From positions 51,898 through 115,897 of the forward strand of contig JAIOQZ010000011.1 in assembly GCA_021108395.1 (NCBI GenBank): a stretch of 64,000 bases of DNA. The letters run 5' to 3'. The translations under genes and the position numbers were made by a program. This DNA comes from Candidatus Cloacimonadota bacterium. GTDB taxonomy: Bacteria > Cloacimonadota > Cloacimonadia > Cloacimonadales > JAIOQZ01. Shown here piece after piece: positions 29,071 through 37,049 of this stretch; positions within the stretch are counted from its first letter, which is position 1; every line of letters begins with the position of its first letter. The notes under the pieces are model-generated. The model was not told the DNA's origin. It did no database searches and worked only from the letters and a program-made list of their open reading frames with translations.

Positions 29071-29486
29071 GTTTCCCCTCGTTGAAATTGCCGCATGTAT
29101 CGTTGCTGTCTGTCTTGCATGGCCATGCGTTGCCGCTGCCCCTGATGATTGTGGCCCAGAAGATGCAGAAGGCCGTGAAGCAACAGCATTTGCACCTCAT
29201 CATCCAAGCCGTTGTCTCCTTTTTGGCGCGCCGCTGTTTGCGTGTCAATCAGAATATCGCCCAGCTCGCCGCCAACGCCGATGTCAGAGGGAAACGAAAG
29301 CACGTCGGTGGCTCGGTCGGGACCGCGAAAGCGGCGGTTGTAGTCTCTCATCAGGTCGCTGGTGCAAAGCACGAGGTTCACTTCGCTGTCCGCAGTGGCT
29401 TTTTCGAGCCGCAGAACAAGCTCGCAGAGTCGGTGTAAGGCGGGTTCGTCGAGAAGGTCGCCGGAGCGATTGTCGATGTGCAGCAT
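29067..29486 (-). CDS. ybeY: Endoribonuclease YbeY
   Basis: This 139-residue metalloprotein matures 16S rRNA ends and takes part in ribosome quality control. The zinc motif H3xH5xH is intact as His104, His108 and His114 in HGLLHLLGHNH; NRRFRGPDRATDVLSFP upstream is the second family signature. Its ATG shares one base with the pgpH stop (TGATG) and its stop overlaps the CorC-like start by four bases. Confidence 0.95.
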   Translation of the reverse strand: MLHIDNRSGDLLDEPALHRLCELVLRLEKATADSEVNLVLCTSDLMRDYNRRFRGPDRATDVLSFPSDIGVGGELGDILIDTQTAARQKGDNGLDDEVQMLLLHGLLHLLGHNHQGQRQRMAMQDRQQRYMRQFQRGET

Positions 29487-31609
29487 CAGTCATCCCCCTC
29501 CGGCTCGGGATACTCGATGCGCTGGTTATAGACACCCTTCAGGATGGGCAGCATATAGCTCTTCATTGTTTCGAGCTCACGCAGGGTGATGGGCACTTCG
29601 ACTATCTGCCCCTCGCGGATAAGGCGCAGCACCGTCTCGTTGAGCGTCTTGCGAATGGCCTCTTCGTCGGGTTGCTTGAGCGACTTGATGGTCGATTCAA
29701 CAATATCGGCGATCATGACAAGCGCAGCCTCTTTGGTCTGGGGGCGCGGGCCGAAATATTGAAACTTGCCGATGTCGAACGGTTTGCCCTCTTTCTGCGC
29801 CTTGTCGAGAAAGAAGCGTATCTGGCTGTTGCCGTGATGCTGCGCGATGATGTCGATGACCGCCTGCGGCAGCCGGTGGCGCCGCGCATAGGACAGCCCC
29901 CGCGAGACATGGTCGCGAATGCGCAACGCGCTCTCTTCGGGGGTCAGTTCGTCGTGGATGTTGCTGGAATCAGGGTTGTTCTCGGTAAATATCTCCGAGC
30001 CCTCGATCTTGCCGATGTCGTGGTAGTAGCCCCCTACACGAGCCAGCAGCGGGTTGGCGCCAATGGCGCCGGCGGCGCTTTCGGCCAGATTGCCCACCAG
30101 CAGGCTGTGAGAATAGGTGCCGGGGGCGCTCGCGGCAAGTCGTTTGAGCAGAGGGCTGTTGAAATCGAGCAGGTCGAGCAGTATCTGGCGGGTGGCCATC
30201 TTCAGCCTGCGCTTCACGAACGGGGTGAGTGTGGCAACCAGTACGACCGAAATGAGGATGGACAACCCACCCCAGAACATTCCATTGGCGTAAATGGGAA
30301 AGCTCTCCAGCTTGATGAGATTTACCGCGGCCAGCGAAGCAAGAAATGGAAAAAGCACAACCAGGAGCATCTGTACCGGCGCACCGCGGTCGCCCATACG
30401 CAGCAGCAGCAGCAAAGCGATGAGAATGGCGAGAGTCATTTGCAGCGGAGAAAGAAAATCCCAGTTGAGAAACAGCGCTGCCACCACGAAGTTGAAAAAA
30501 TTGAACACAATGCCCACCCGCAACTCGAATATCATCGCCACAAACAAAGGCGCGAACAGCACGGGAATGAGCAGCACATGCAGCGAAAACACATCGTGAA
30601 CCAGCACAGTGGCCAGGGCGGTGAACACAATCGGCAACACCAGCAGCACACTGCGAACCACCGAGCGAAACTGCGGCGCGAAGTAAAAGTTCATCAAGAT
30701 CATCAGCATACCCAGAACGATGAGCAGAAAGAGGAACACGCCCAGTGTCGAGAAAAGTATCTGGCGGTCTGTGAAGGTGCTGAAGCCGAGCTGGCGCTCT
30801 GCGATGTGCATGGACTGCAACCTGCGAAACTGCATCGGCGTAACACGGGTGTTCTTTTCGATAATCTTTTCGTTGGACTCGACAGTGCCCAGCGTTGGCT
30901 CCACCCTGTCGCGGGCGTCTTGCCGCAGCATCTCGGTCACCTCGTTCTCTGGCTCGATGTTGACCAGGGTGATGGGGCCCAGGATGTCCTCGACGATTGT
31001 GCCCGGAGCGCCGTAGGAAAGACGCCTGGCGATGATGCGCTTGGCCCCCGACTCGGTGTTCAGCTCGTGCAGCGGCACATCGACTATCTCGCCGTCTCGC
31101 ATAAGCTGAAGCTGCTCTCCATCGATGAGCGCGTCATCATACACGCCTTCCTCGACCAGTCGGCGCACCTCCTCGGAGAGCCTCGCTTGCAGGCGATTCA
31201 GGTTATCGAAATCGCGCAGGAAACTGATAGACTCGCGAGAGAGAGAAAAGCCCTTGTGCTTGCGAAAGAAATCGCGGATATTGACGTCGTCCTGTTCGTT
31301 GCCATAGAGCTTGAGCAGCTCACTGAAGAAAGCGTCGAGGTTCTTGAAGATGCTGTTGTTGCGGTTGGGACTGATGTACCAGACCGTCTCCACCTGCGAT
31401 GCAGCCAGAACGCGTTCCTGGCTCAGTTGGGCTTCATCCTTGAAGATGGGAAACGAGAACGGAGCGATGATGTCGCGGTCGGCCACCTGATTGATCTTGG
31501 GGGCATATGTGACGTACTCGTGGCGCAGTGGACTGACCACGAAGTACAGCAATGCCATCACGGCCGCGGCGGTGATGACGATGATGGTCTGATAGACGTT
31601 GGGTTTCAT
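29486..31609 (-). CDS. 7TM-HD phosphohydrolase, PgpH-like c-di-AMP phosphodiesterase family
   Basis: A 707-residue membrane protein: N-terminal anchor (about 5-25), large extracytoplasmic 7TMR-HDED-type domain, a block of membrane helices (about 275-470) and a C-terminal HD domain with GGYYHDIGKIEGSEIF and later QHHGNS. In Gram-positives this architecture degrades c-di-AMP. No cyclase is in the window, so the messenger is inferred from the family. I use ATG 31609; a TTG three codons upstream is possible. A 9-bp hairpin that includes its GAGAGG ribosome site precedes it. Confidence 0.92.
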   Translation of the reverse strand: MKPNVYQTIIVITAAAVMALLYFVVSPLRHEYVTYAPKINQVADRDIIAPFSFPIFKDEAQLSQERVLAASQVETVWYISPNRNNSIFKNLDAFFSELLKLYGNEQDDVNIRDFFRKHKGFSLSRESISFLRDFDNLNRLQARLSEEVRRLVEEGVYDDALIDGEQLQLMRDGEIVDVPLHELNTESGAKRIIARRLSYGAPGTIVEDILGPITLVNIEPENEVTEMLRQDARDRVEPTLGTVESNEKIIEKNTRVTPMQFRRLQSMHIAERQLGFSTFTDRQILFSTLGVFLFLLIVLGMLMILMNFYFAPQFRSVVRSVLLVLPIVFTALATVLVHDVFSLHVLLIPVLFAPLFVAMIFELRVGIVFNFFNFVVAALFLNWDFLSPLQMTLAILIALLLLLRMGDRGAPVQMLLVVLFPFLASLAAVNLIKLESFPIYANGMFWGGLSILISVVLVATLTPFVKRRLKMATRQILLDLLDFNSPLLKRLAASAPGTYSHSLLVGNLAESAAGAIGANPLLARVGGYYHDIGKIEGSEIFTENNPDSSNIHDELTPEESALRIRDHVSRGLSYARRHRLPQAVIDIIAQHHGNSQIRFFLDKAQKEGKPFDIGKFQYFGPRPQTKEAALVMIADIVESTIKSLKQPDEEAIRKTLNETVLRLIREGQIVEVPITLRELETMKSYMLPILKGVYNQRIEYPEPEGDD

Positions 31610-31616
31610 AGAAATC

Positions 31617-31643
31617 AAGCCTCTCCCGTGCTGAGAGAGGCTT
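31617..31643 (-). promoter_or_regulatory. Hairpin covering the pgpH-like ribosome site
   Basis: AAGCCTCTC (31617-31625) pairs with GAGAGGCTT (31635-31643). On the minus strand the arm GAGAGG is the only ribosome-site candidate for the pgpH-like start at 31609. The hairpin lies between the LysM gene stop and that start, so it can be an imperfect terminator, a translation gate or both. Confidence 0.4.
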
Positions 31644-31662
31644 GCTCAGTTAATGTCGTTTG

Positions 31663-32553
31663 TCAGTCGCGGGGAATCTCAAAGTCCTGCCCCGGATAAA
31701 TCAGGTCGGGATCGTTGATTTTGTCCTGGTTGGCGCGATAGATGCGCGGCCAATCGCTGCCCTTGCCATATATTTCAGGGTACGAAGCGATGCGCCACAG
31801 GCACTCGCCTCGCCACACGCTCCAGCTATATGGAAGCCCGCGCGGAATCTTGAGTACCTGGTCGGGATAGATCAGGTTCGGGTCTTTGATCTGGTCGCGG
31901 TTGGCGCGATAGATGACGCCCCAGCGGGTGGGATCGTTATAGATGAAGCTGAGGCCCGAGATTTTGTAGAGATAGTCTCCGCGCTGGACGGAATAGTTGT
32001 CCTCGTAATACTTGGGCTTGGCGTTCTGTAGGTTGCGTTCGAGCGCGGCGACACGGCGATCGAGGTCTGAGAACTGGCCGTAAACTTCGGGCATCCTGGC
32101 GTAGTTGGTGCCGCGGTAGGAGTTGTATTCCTCCACCATTTCCGTCACGGCTTTCTTGGCGGCCCACAACTGGTCGTCTGTCATGCGGTCGTAGCGGCCA
32201 AGCTGGGTCTCGAAGTACTTGATCTTGCGCAAAACGCCGGCAAGGTCGGCCTCGGTGACGCCGAGAAAGGCATAGATCTCCTGGCGAGTCTGGGCGTAGT
32301 CTGCGTCAATGGTTTGCACCTGCTCGTTCATCTGAGCGATTTCCTGGCGGTAACGCTCGGCGTTGGCAATGGCGTCTGCCTTGCGCTGCTGCAAGTCGAT
32401 GACTGCCTGTTCCATGTCGGCGAAATACTGCTTGCGCTCGTTGCCGCGCAAATCTTTTATCTCGTCGTCACTCAGATAGACAAACTCGGCTGAAAGCAGC
32501 AATGCGGGCAACACGAGCGAGAAGACAAGAGCGAGTAGTGTCAGCTTCTTCAT
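31663..32553 (-). CDS. Exported coiled-coil protein with two LysM domains
   Basis: A 296-residue protein with a signal peptide (1-21), a long coiled coil (about 30-180) and two C-terminal LysM modules. The first begins YSVQRGDYLYKISGL and ends YPDQVLKIPRG; the second begins YSVWRGECLWRIA and ends YPGQDFEIPRD. LysM binds peptidoglycan, so it probably lines or spaces the periplasm at the cell wall. The small coiled-coil lipoprotein gene lies eight bases upstream, suggesting they act together. Confidence 0.9.
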   Translation of the reverse strand: MKKLTLLALVFSLVLPALLLSAEFVYLSDDEIKDLRGNERKQYFADMEQAVIDLQQRKADAIANAERYRQEIAQMNEQVQTIDADYAQTRQEIYAFLGVTEADLAGVLRKIKYFETQLGRYDRMTDDQLWAAKKAVTEMVEEYNSYRGTNYARMPEVYGQFSDLDRRVAALERNLQNAKPKYYEDNYSVQRGDYLYKISGLSFIYNDPTRWGVIYRANRDQIKDPNLIYPDQVLKIPRGLPYSWSVWRGECLWRIASYPEIYGKGSDWPRIYRANQDKINDPDLIYPGQDFEIPRD

Positions 32554-32561
32554 GTGTCCCC

Positions 32562-32801
32562 CTATTGGCCTTCGGCCATCAGCTGCCGCTGATAGTCCTG
32601 CAAGGCTTTCAGTTCTGCATTCTTCTGGTTGATTTGCTGTTGAAGCCCGTCGCGCTCGGCCTTCACTTCGGCAGTTTCACCTTCGGCGGTAAGAGTCTCT
32701 TGCTGAATCTGTTCGAACTGGTCACGTTCGACGGGCGGCTTGGAGCAAGCAGCCGCAAACAGAATGAGTAAGATCATTATCGGCAATATCCGTTTCATCA
32801 T
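32562..32801 (-). CDS. Small coiled-coil lipoprotein
   Basis: 79 residues: signal peptide with lipobox ILFAAAC (Cys about 19), then a heptad-rich helix to the C-terminus. The size and build resemble Lpp-type lipoproteins, but there is no C-terminal Lys for peptidoglycan linkage. AAGGAG lies six bases before the ATG. Probably co-transcribed with the LysM gene; together they may connect outer membrane and cell wall (inference). Confidence 0.82.
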   Translation of the reverse strand: MMKRILPIMILLILFAAACSKPPVERDQFEQIQQETLTAEGETAEVKAERDGLQQQINQKNAELKALQDYQRQLMAEGQ

Positions 32802-32912
32802 TTCCCACTCCTTATTGCATGTTTACAATCTGGTATTCCCTTTTTTCCACTTCTCATGTTTACAGAGACCTGTCAAGTTAAACCCTGCGCCCGCCGTTTT
32901 TTTTCGCTATTC

Positions 32913-32994
32913 ACTTGCCTTTTACAAAAGGCGAGCTTGTCATGTAGCGAAGCGGAGTGAGCCTTCTATGGGGTGGGGGCAGCGCCCCTGTCTT
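32913..32994. repeat. Palindromic intergenic element, copy B (right part only)
   Basis: It contains CTTGCCTTTTACAAAAGGCGAG, the CTTGTCATGTAGCG-GAGTGAGC module shared with copy E, and the right end GGGGCAGCGCCCCTGTCTT. The left modules are missing. The end overlaps the TAA stop of the Ig-like lipoprotein gene: minus strand TAAGACAGGGG. It occupies most of 32802-32992. Confidence 0.75.
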
Positions 32995-34279
32995 ACTGCT
33001 CTTGCGGCGGCACCACAATCCAGCGAAACTCGCGCAAGCCGTCGAGGGGGTTGCCGGCGGCGTCGGTGGTGGCCTGGTCCAGTTCGAGGCGATAGGTGGC
33101 GTAGGGTTTGAGCGGAGCGGATGGCTGTAGCATATAGATGTCGCTGTCGCCGGAAAGAACGTCGAGGCTCACCTCGCGCCCGCTTTCGTCGTGCACCAGC
33201 CGAAACAAAGCATTGCCTGCGGGAATAATCTCGGAGAAGCGCACGGTGAGCGCCGGCAGAACCTCTGTGAGCACAGCGCCGCTGCGTGGACTACTGCCCA
33301 GCGCTTCCGGGCGCAGTGTATCGGGCAGGACGAGGGCGTCGAAGAAAAGCGAGTCGGTTGCGGTGCGGTTGCCCCTGCTGTCGCGGGCGCCATGCAGCTT
33401 CACCAGATAGCGGCCTTCGATCATTGGCGACAGCAGCAGTTGAATCTCGGTATCGTGCAGCACAGCGTGGGTCACTTCTTGCGGCGCGGACAGCGAGTCG
33501 GCCGAAATGACCTCGACAGACGCGAACCCGACCAGCGGCTCGCTCGCCTCGAGACTCACCTGACGCTCGGAGTGCGGCACAGCGCGCTTGAGCGTGGGCG
33601 GCAGGGTGTCCTCGACCGCCATTTCGAGTCGTAACGAAACCCGCTGCTCCGCCGGCGCAAGCGCCTCGACGCGCAGGTCATTGCCATACTGATAACGTCC
33701 ATCGTCTGCCACGTCGGCCCAGGCGCGCAGCAGGTGCGGCTCGATGTTGAGATGTTCGAGCGCGAATGTAGCCTCGTTCACCACCCAGCTTGCGATGAAG
33801 GTGGTGTCGGCGGAGAAAAGGTCGAGCTGCACAGGCAAACCGGCAAGCTCCGGATTCTCCCAGTCAAACGCACCAGCAATGCGTCCCTGTTGCAGCTTGC
33901 CATGACGAAACACGAACACTTCCGGTTCTGGCAAAGCGTTGCCGTGGGTGTCTTTGAGCTCGCGGCCAAGCCACAGCGTGTAGTTGGTGTCCTCGGCCAG
34001 CTCCTCACGCAGTTCGATTATCATCGTCTGCGAATCTGGCCAGCGCAGCTTGCGGTCGAGCACAAGCGGATAGAGCTTTATTCCGGTGAGCGCACTGTTG
34101 CGGTCGATGGGCTTGGAAAAAACAACCGTGATGCGATTGCCCAGTGAGTCGAGCGGGGCGGGTTGCACATCAAGCACCTCGGGGGCGACGGTGTCGCGGG
34201 GGCCGCCGGAGGGGGCTTTGCGATGTCCGCAAGCGGAGACAATCAGAAAAAGAAGCGCGAGACTAATAGCCCTGTTCAC
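32993..34279 (-). CDS. Lipoprotein with N-terminal Ig-like (Big_5) domain
   Basis: A 428-residue lipoprotein, lipobox LIVSAC (Cys 17). Residues about 30-135 match the SbsA-type Ig-like domain: DTVAPEVLDVQPAPLDS...ITVVFSKPIDRNSAL...TNYTLWLGRELKDTHGN. A second copy near the C-terminus has the same layout (LTVRFSEIIPAGNALF...YRLELDQATTDAAGN). Such proteins are common in Bacteroidota and relatives, of unknown role. Its start overlaps ribE by 17 bases. The stop codon lies inside repeat copy B. Confidence 0.85.
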   Translation of the reverse strand: MNRAISLALLFLIVSACGHRKAPSGGPRDTVAPEVLDVQPAPLDSLGNRITVVFSKPIDRNSALTGIKLYPLVLDRKLRWPDSQTMIIELREELAEDTNYTLWLGRELKDTHGNALPEPEVFVFRHGKLQQGRIAGAFDWENPELAGLPVQLDLFSADTTFIASWVVNEATFALEHLNIEPHLLRAWADVADDGRYQYGNDLRVEALAPAEQRVSLRLEMAVEDTLPPTLKRAVPHSERQVSLEASEPLVGFASVEVISADSLSAPQEVTHAVLHDTEIQLLLSPMIEGRYLVKLHGARDSRGNRTATDSLFFDALVLPDTLRPEALGSSPRSGAVLTEVLPALTVRFSEIIPAGNALFRLVHDESGREVSLDVLSGDSDIYMLQPSAPLKPYATYRLELDQATTDAAGNPLDGLREFRWIVVPPQEQ

Positions 34280-34895
34280 GCAACCACTCCTCGCTCATCC
34301 CGCCCTTGCGGGACTCGACCTGCCGCAACACATACTTGCCCAGGATGTCATACTCGATGTTGACCAGCTCGCCAGAGCGCAGGGACGACAAATTGGTGTG
34401 CGCCAGCGTGTGCCCGATGAGCACCACCTCGAAGCGGTCGGTACCCAGGGCGGACACTGTGAGGCTGACGCCGTTCACCGCCACACTGCCTTGCGCAACG
34501 ACAAGCGCAGCCTGCTGGCGCGGAAGCTGCACCGCGAGGTAAAGCGTCTCTCCGCTACGGCGCGCCTCGAGCAGTCGGCTGGCGGTGTCCACATGCCCCT
34601 GCACGATGTGGCCGTCAAAGCGGCCTGCGGCGCGCATGGCGCGTTCGAGGTTCAGCTTGCGGCCTCTTGACCACGCGCCGATGGTGGTCTTGCTCAGGGT
34701 CTCGTGCATCACCTCGACGGTCACGCTCGAAGCGTCGAACGAAATGGCGGTGAGGCAGGCGCCGTCGCAGCAAATGCTGTCGCCTTCTTTCAAATCGGCC
34801 AGAACCTGCTTGCATGACAGCGTGACGAAACGCTTACCGCCGCTTTCACGGATGGCAATCACAGTGCCGATTTCTTCGATTATGCCGGTAAACAT
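34263..34895 (-). CDS. ribE: Riboflavin synthase, alpha chain
   Basis: This 210-residue enzyme dismutates two 6,7-dimethyl-8-ribityllumazine molecules to riboflavin. The tandem lumazine-binding halves are clear: MFTGIIEEIGTV at the start and FDGHIVQGHVDTAS in the second half, and the TGIIEE, CCDGACLT and GSVAVNGVSLTV signatures are kept. No other rib genes are near. It starts five bases after recR in the ybaB-recR-ribE-lipoprotein operon. Confidence 0.95.
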   Translation of the reverse strand: MFTGIIEEIGTVIAIRESGGKRFVTLSCKQVLADLKEGDSICCDGACLTAISFDASSVTVEVMHETLSKTTIGAWSRGRKLNLERAMRAAGRFDGHIVQGHVDTASRLLEARRSGETLYLAVQLPRQQAALVVAQGSVAVNGVSLTVSALGTDRFEVVLIGHTLAHTNLSSLRSGELVNIEYDILGKYVLRQVESRKGGMSEEWLREQGY

Positions 34896-34900
34896 AGCGC

Positions 34901-35503
34901 CTACTCGATGCTGAAGCGCCGCAGCAGCGCGTTGGACAGCGTTACCTGGCTGGTGTAGCCGATGTCGCCGCCGAATGGGATGCCGGTCGAAAGCCGCGTC
35001 ACCGTTGGGGGAAGTTCGGCCAGCAGGCTGCCCAGATAGTCGATGGTGCTCTCGCCCTCGGTGGACGGATTGAGCGCCAGGATAACCTCTTCCACCTGTC
35101 GGCTACGCAGCAGTTCGAGCAGCTCCGGCAGGTGAATCTCGTCCGGCCCGACGCCGTCCAGCGGCGAAAGCAAGCCGCCAAGCACGAAATATCTGCCGTG
35201 ATACTCGCCCGTCTGCTCGAGCAGATAGACATCGAGTGTGCTTTCGACCACGCACAGGCGGGTGTCATCGCGATTTTCGTCGGCGCAGAAGGCGCACATC
35301 GGGGCGTCGGTGAGCATGAGGCAACGCGGGCAGGCGTGATAGTCGGCTACAGCGAGACGCAAGCTGTCGGCCAGTCCAAGCGCCAGTTCGCGCTCGGAGG
35401 CCACCAGGTGCAGCGCCAGACGCTGGGCGGTCTTTGCCCCGATGCCGGGGAGCTGCTTCAGGTGCTTTTGCAGCTCACCCAGAGAGCCGTGAAACAGCAT
35501 CAA
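34901..35503 (-). CDS. recR: Recombination mediator RecR
   Basis: A 200-residue protein with a helix-hairpin-helix (LPGIGAKTAQRLALHLV), a zinc finger (CPRCLMLTDAPMCAFC) and a Toprim domain (LCVVESTLDVYLLE...YFVLGGLLSPLDGVGPDEI). RecR works with RecO/RecF to load RecA at gaps. Its ATG overlaps the ybaB stop by four bases, the widely conserved ybaB-recR pair. Confidence 0.96.
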   Translation of the reverse strand: MMLFHGSLGELQKHLKQLPGIGAKTAQRLALHLVASERELALGLADSLRLAVADYHACPRCLMLTDAPMCAFCADENRDDTRLCVVESTLDVYLLEQTGEYHGRYFVLGGLLSPLDGVGPDEIHLPELLELLRSRQVEEVILALNPSTEGESTIDYLGSLLAELPPTVTRLSTGIPFGGDIGYTSQVTLSNALLRRFSIE

Positions 35504-35826
35504 AAAAGGCCGGGAATGTTTAGCCCGCCGGTGAGCTTGCCCATCTCGTCGTCACTGGTGCGGGAAATCTTCTCCTGAGCCTCGCGGAAGGCGGCCATCA
35601 CAAGGTCTTCAAGCATCTCGACATCGTCGGGGTCAACCGCTTCGGGGTCAATCTTCAGCGAGATTATCTCGTGCTTGCCGTTCATCACCAGCTTCACCAT
35701 TCCGCCGCCGGCGCTGGCTTCTACTTCCTGCGTCGCCAGCTCTTCCTGCGCTTTCATCAGGTCTTGCTGCATCTTTTGCGCCTGCTTCATCAGGTCTTTC
35801 ATTCCTTTTTTACCACCGGGATACAT
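35500..35826 (-). CDS. ybaB: Nucleoid-associated protein, YbaB/EbfC family
   Basis: 108 residues with the family core MKDLMKQAQKMQQDLMKAQEEL, SAGGGMVKLVMNGKHEIISLKIDPEAVDPDDVEMLEDLVMAAFREA. It binds DNA as a dimer and affects nucleoid structure. It starts at 35826 behind AGGAGG; an internal Met nine codons on is less likely. First gene of the recR-ribE operon; repeat copy C begins about 75 bases upstream. Confidence 0.94.
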   Translation of the reverse strand: MYPGGKKGMKDLMKQAQKMQQDLMKAQEELATQEVEASAGGGMVKLVMNGKHEIISLKIDPEAVDPDDVEMLEDLVMAAFREAQEKISRTSDDEMGKLTGGLNIPGLF

Positions 35827-35902
35827 CGCGAACCTCCTGTATAATTATCGAGTTTGTGCTACATTGCGCGGAACCGCTGTGCAGCGCAAGCAAAAACTGC
35901 TG

Positions 35903-36127
35903 AAGAGCAGGGGCGCTGCCCCTTTTGAAGGCTCACTTCGCTTTGCTGCACGACTAACCCCGCTCGCCTTTTGTAAAAGGCGAGACCGAAAACTTATAAC
36001 GGATGCTTTGCATCCTTTGTGTCAAAAGAGTATTACTGTACATAGGAAACGCAGTTTCCGCCAGAAGTTTTTGATTAAACTTTTTGCAAAAAGTTTACGG
36101 GGAGTCAGAGGCGGCGCTCCTGCTCTT
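35903..36127. repeat. Palindromic intergenic element, copy C (about 225 bp)
   Basis: Ends are AAGAGCAGGGGCGCTGCCCC and, inverted, GGAG-N-AGAGGCGGCGCTCCTGCTCTT. The internal order is the same as in copy A: CTCGCCTTTTGTAAAAGGCGAG, GGATGCTTTGCATCC, GGAAACGCAGTTTCC, AAACTTTTTGCAAAAAGTTT. The right end runs 23 bases into rsmI, supplying its last seven codons and stop. Confidence 0.82.
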
Positions 36128-36947
36128 TAAGGCTCAGGGCGCGCTCATAGACGCGGTTGCGCGGCGCGCCTGTTTGACGGCACACGGCTTTCACGGCGTC
36201 AGAGCGGCTGTCTCCGGCGGCCAGGCGCTCTCGCAGCAGCGCGTCCAGGGCGTCGTCACTCGCCTCGGCAGGCGTGGCGCCCTTAATCACCACCACGAAC
36301 TCGCCCTTCCACACCACGCCGCCCTCTGCGAACAGCAGCTCCGACAGCTTGCCACGATGGAAGCTCTCGAAGTGTTTAGAAATCTCGCGGGCAAGGCAGG
36401 CGCGGCGGTCTCCGAGATGCTCCAGCAACTCCGCGAGGAATGCGCGGATGCGGTGCGGCGCCTCATAGAATACCAGCGTGTCGGGCATGGCGGCAAGGCG
36501 CAACAGCAGCGCCTCGCGCTCCGAGACTTTGGCCGGCGCAAATCCGGCGAAGTAGAATCTGGCGGTATCGAAGCCGCTGGCTGTGAGCGCCGGTACCAGC
36601 GCCGTTGCGCCTGGCAATGGGCTCACCGGCAACCCCTCCTGTATGGCCAGTCGCACAAGGATGCCCGACGGGTCGCTGATGCCTGGCGAGCCGGCGTCGC
36701 TCACCACAGCCACATCCTCACCATTGCGAAGTCGCTCCAGCAACTGCTCGGCACGGCTGCGCTCGTTGAACTTGTGATAGCTCAACATGGGCGTGTCGAT
36801 GCTGTAATGCCGCAGCAGCACCGCTGTGGTGCGGGTGTCTTCGCAGGCGATTACCGCCACGCTCCGCAACGTCTCTATTGCTCGCTGGGTGATGTCACCC
36901 AGATTGCCCACAGGCGTGGGCGCCAGCCACAGCGTTCCGGTTTTCAT
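36105..36947 (-). CDS. rsmI: 16S rRNA 2'-O-ribose C1402 methyltransferase RsmI
   Basis: A 280-residue tetrapyrrole-methylase-fold enzyme. The signatures TLWLAPTPVGNLGDIT, ACEDTRTTAVLLRHY, VVSDAGSPGISDPS and VFYEAPHRI are intact. It methylates C1402 of 16S rRNA using SAM. The start at 36947 is preferred over an ORF extension to 37022 that runs into the upstream terminator. The last residues KEQERRL and the TGA lie within repeat copy C. Confidence 0.94.
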   Translation of the reverse strand: MKTGTLWLAPTPVGNLGDITQRAIETLRSVAVIACEDTRTTAVLLRHYSIDTPMLSYHKFNERSRAEQLLERLRNGEDVAVVSDAGSPGISDPSGILVRLAIQEGLPVSPLPGATALVPALTASGFDTARFYFAGFAPAKVSEREALLLRLAAMPDTLVFYEAPHRIRAFLAELLEHLGDRRACLAREISKHFESFHRGKLSELLFAEGGVVWKGEFVVVIKGATPAEASDDALDALLRERLAAGDSRSDAVKAVCRQTGAPRNRVYERALSLKEQERRL

Positions 36948-36981
36948 GTCGCGAAATTCCTCAAACGTATGTTTCCTCTGC

Positions 36982-37030
36982 AAAAATTGACCGCGGGCGC
37001 ACAGACACTCGTCCTGACACACCCGCGGCC
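36982..37030 (-). terminator. Terminator after the kbl operon
   Basis: Minus strand CCGCGGG ... CCCGCGG pair across a roughly 24-base loop that can itself pair (GTGTGTC/GACACAC-like), followed by TCAATTTTT. It lies 20 bases after the kbl stop. Confidence 0.7.
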
Positions 37031-37049
37031 AAAGGTTTATGGAAGCGGC

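Noticed and set aside
28481-31699. Plus-strand 1072-codon frame opposite CorC-YbeY-PgpH
   Set aside because: Pure antisense shadow produced by GC-rich codon bias; the minus-strand genes have clear family motifs.
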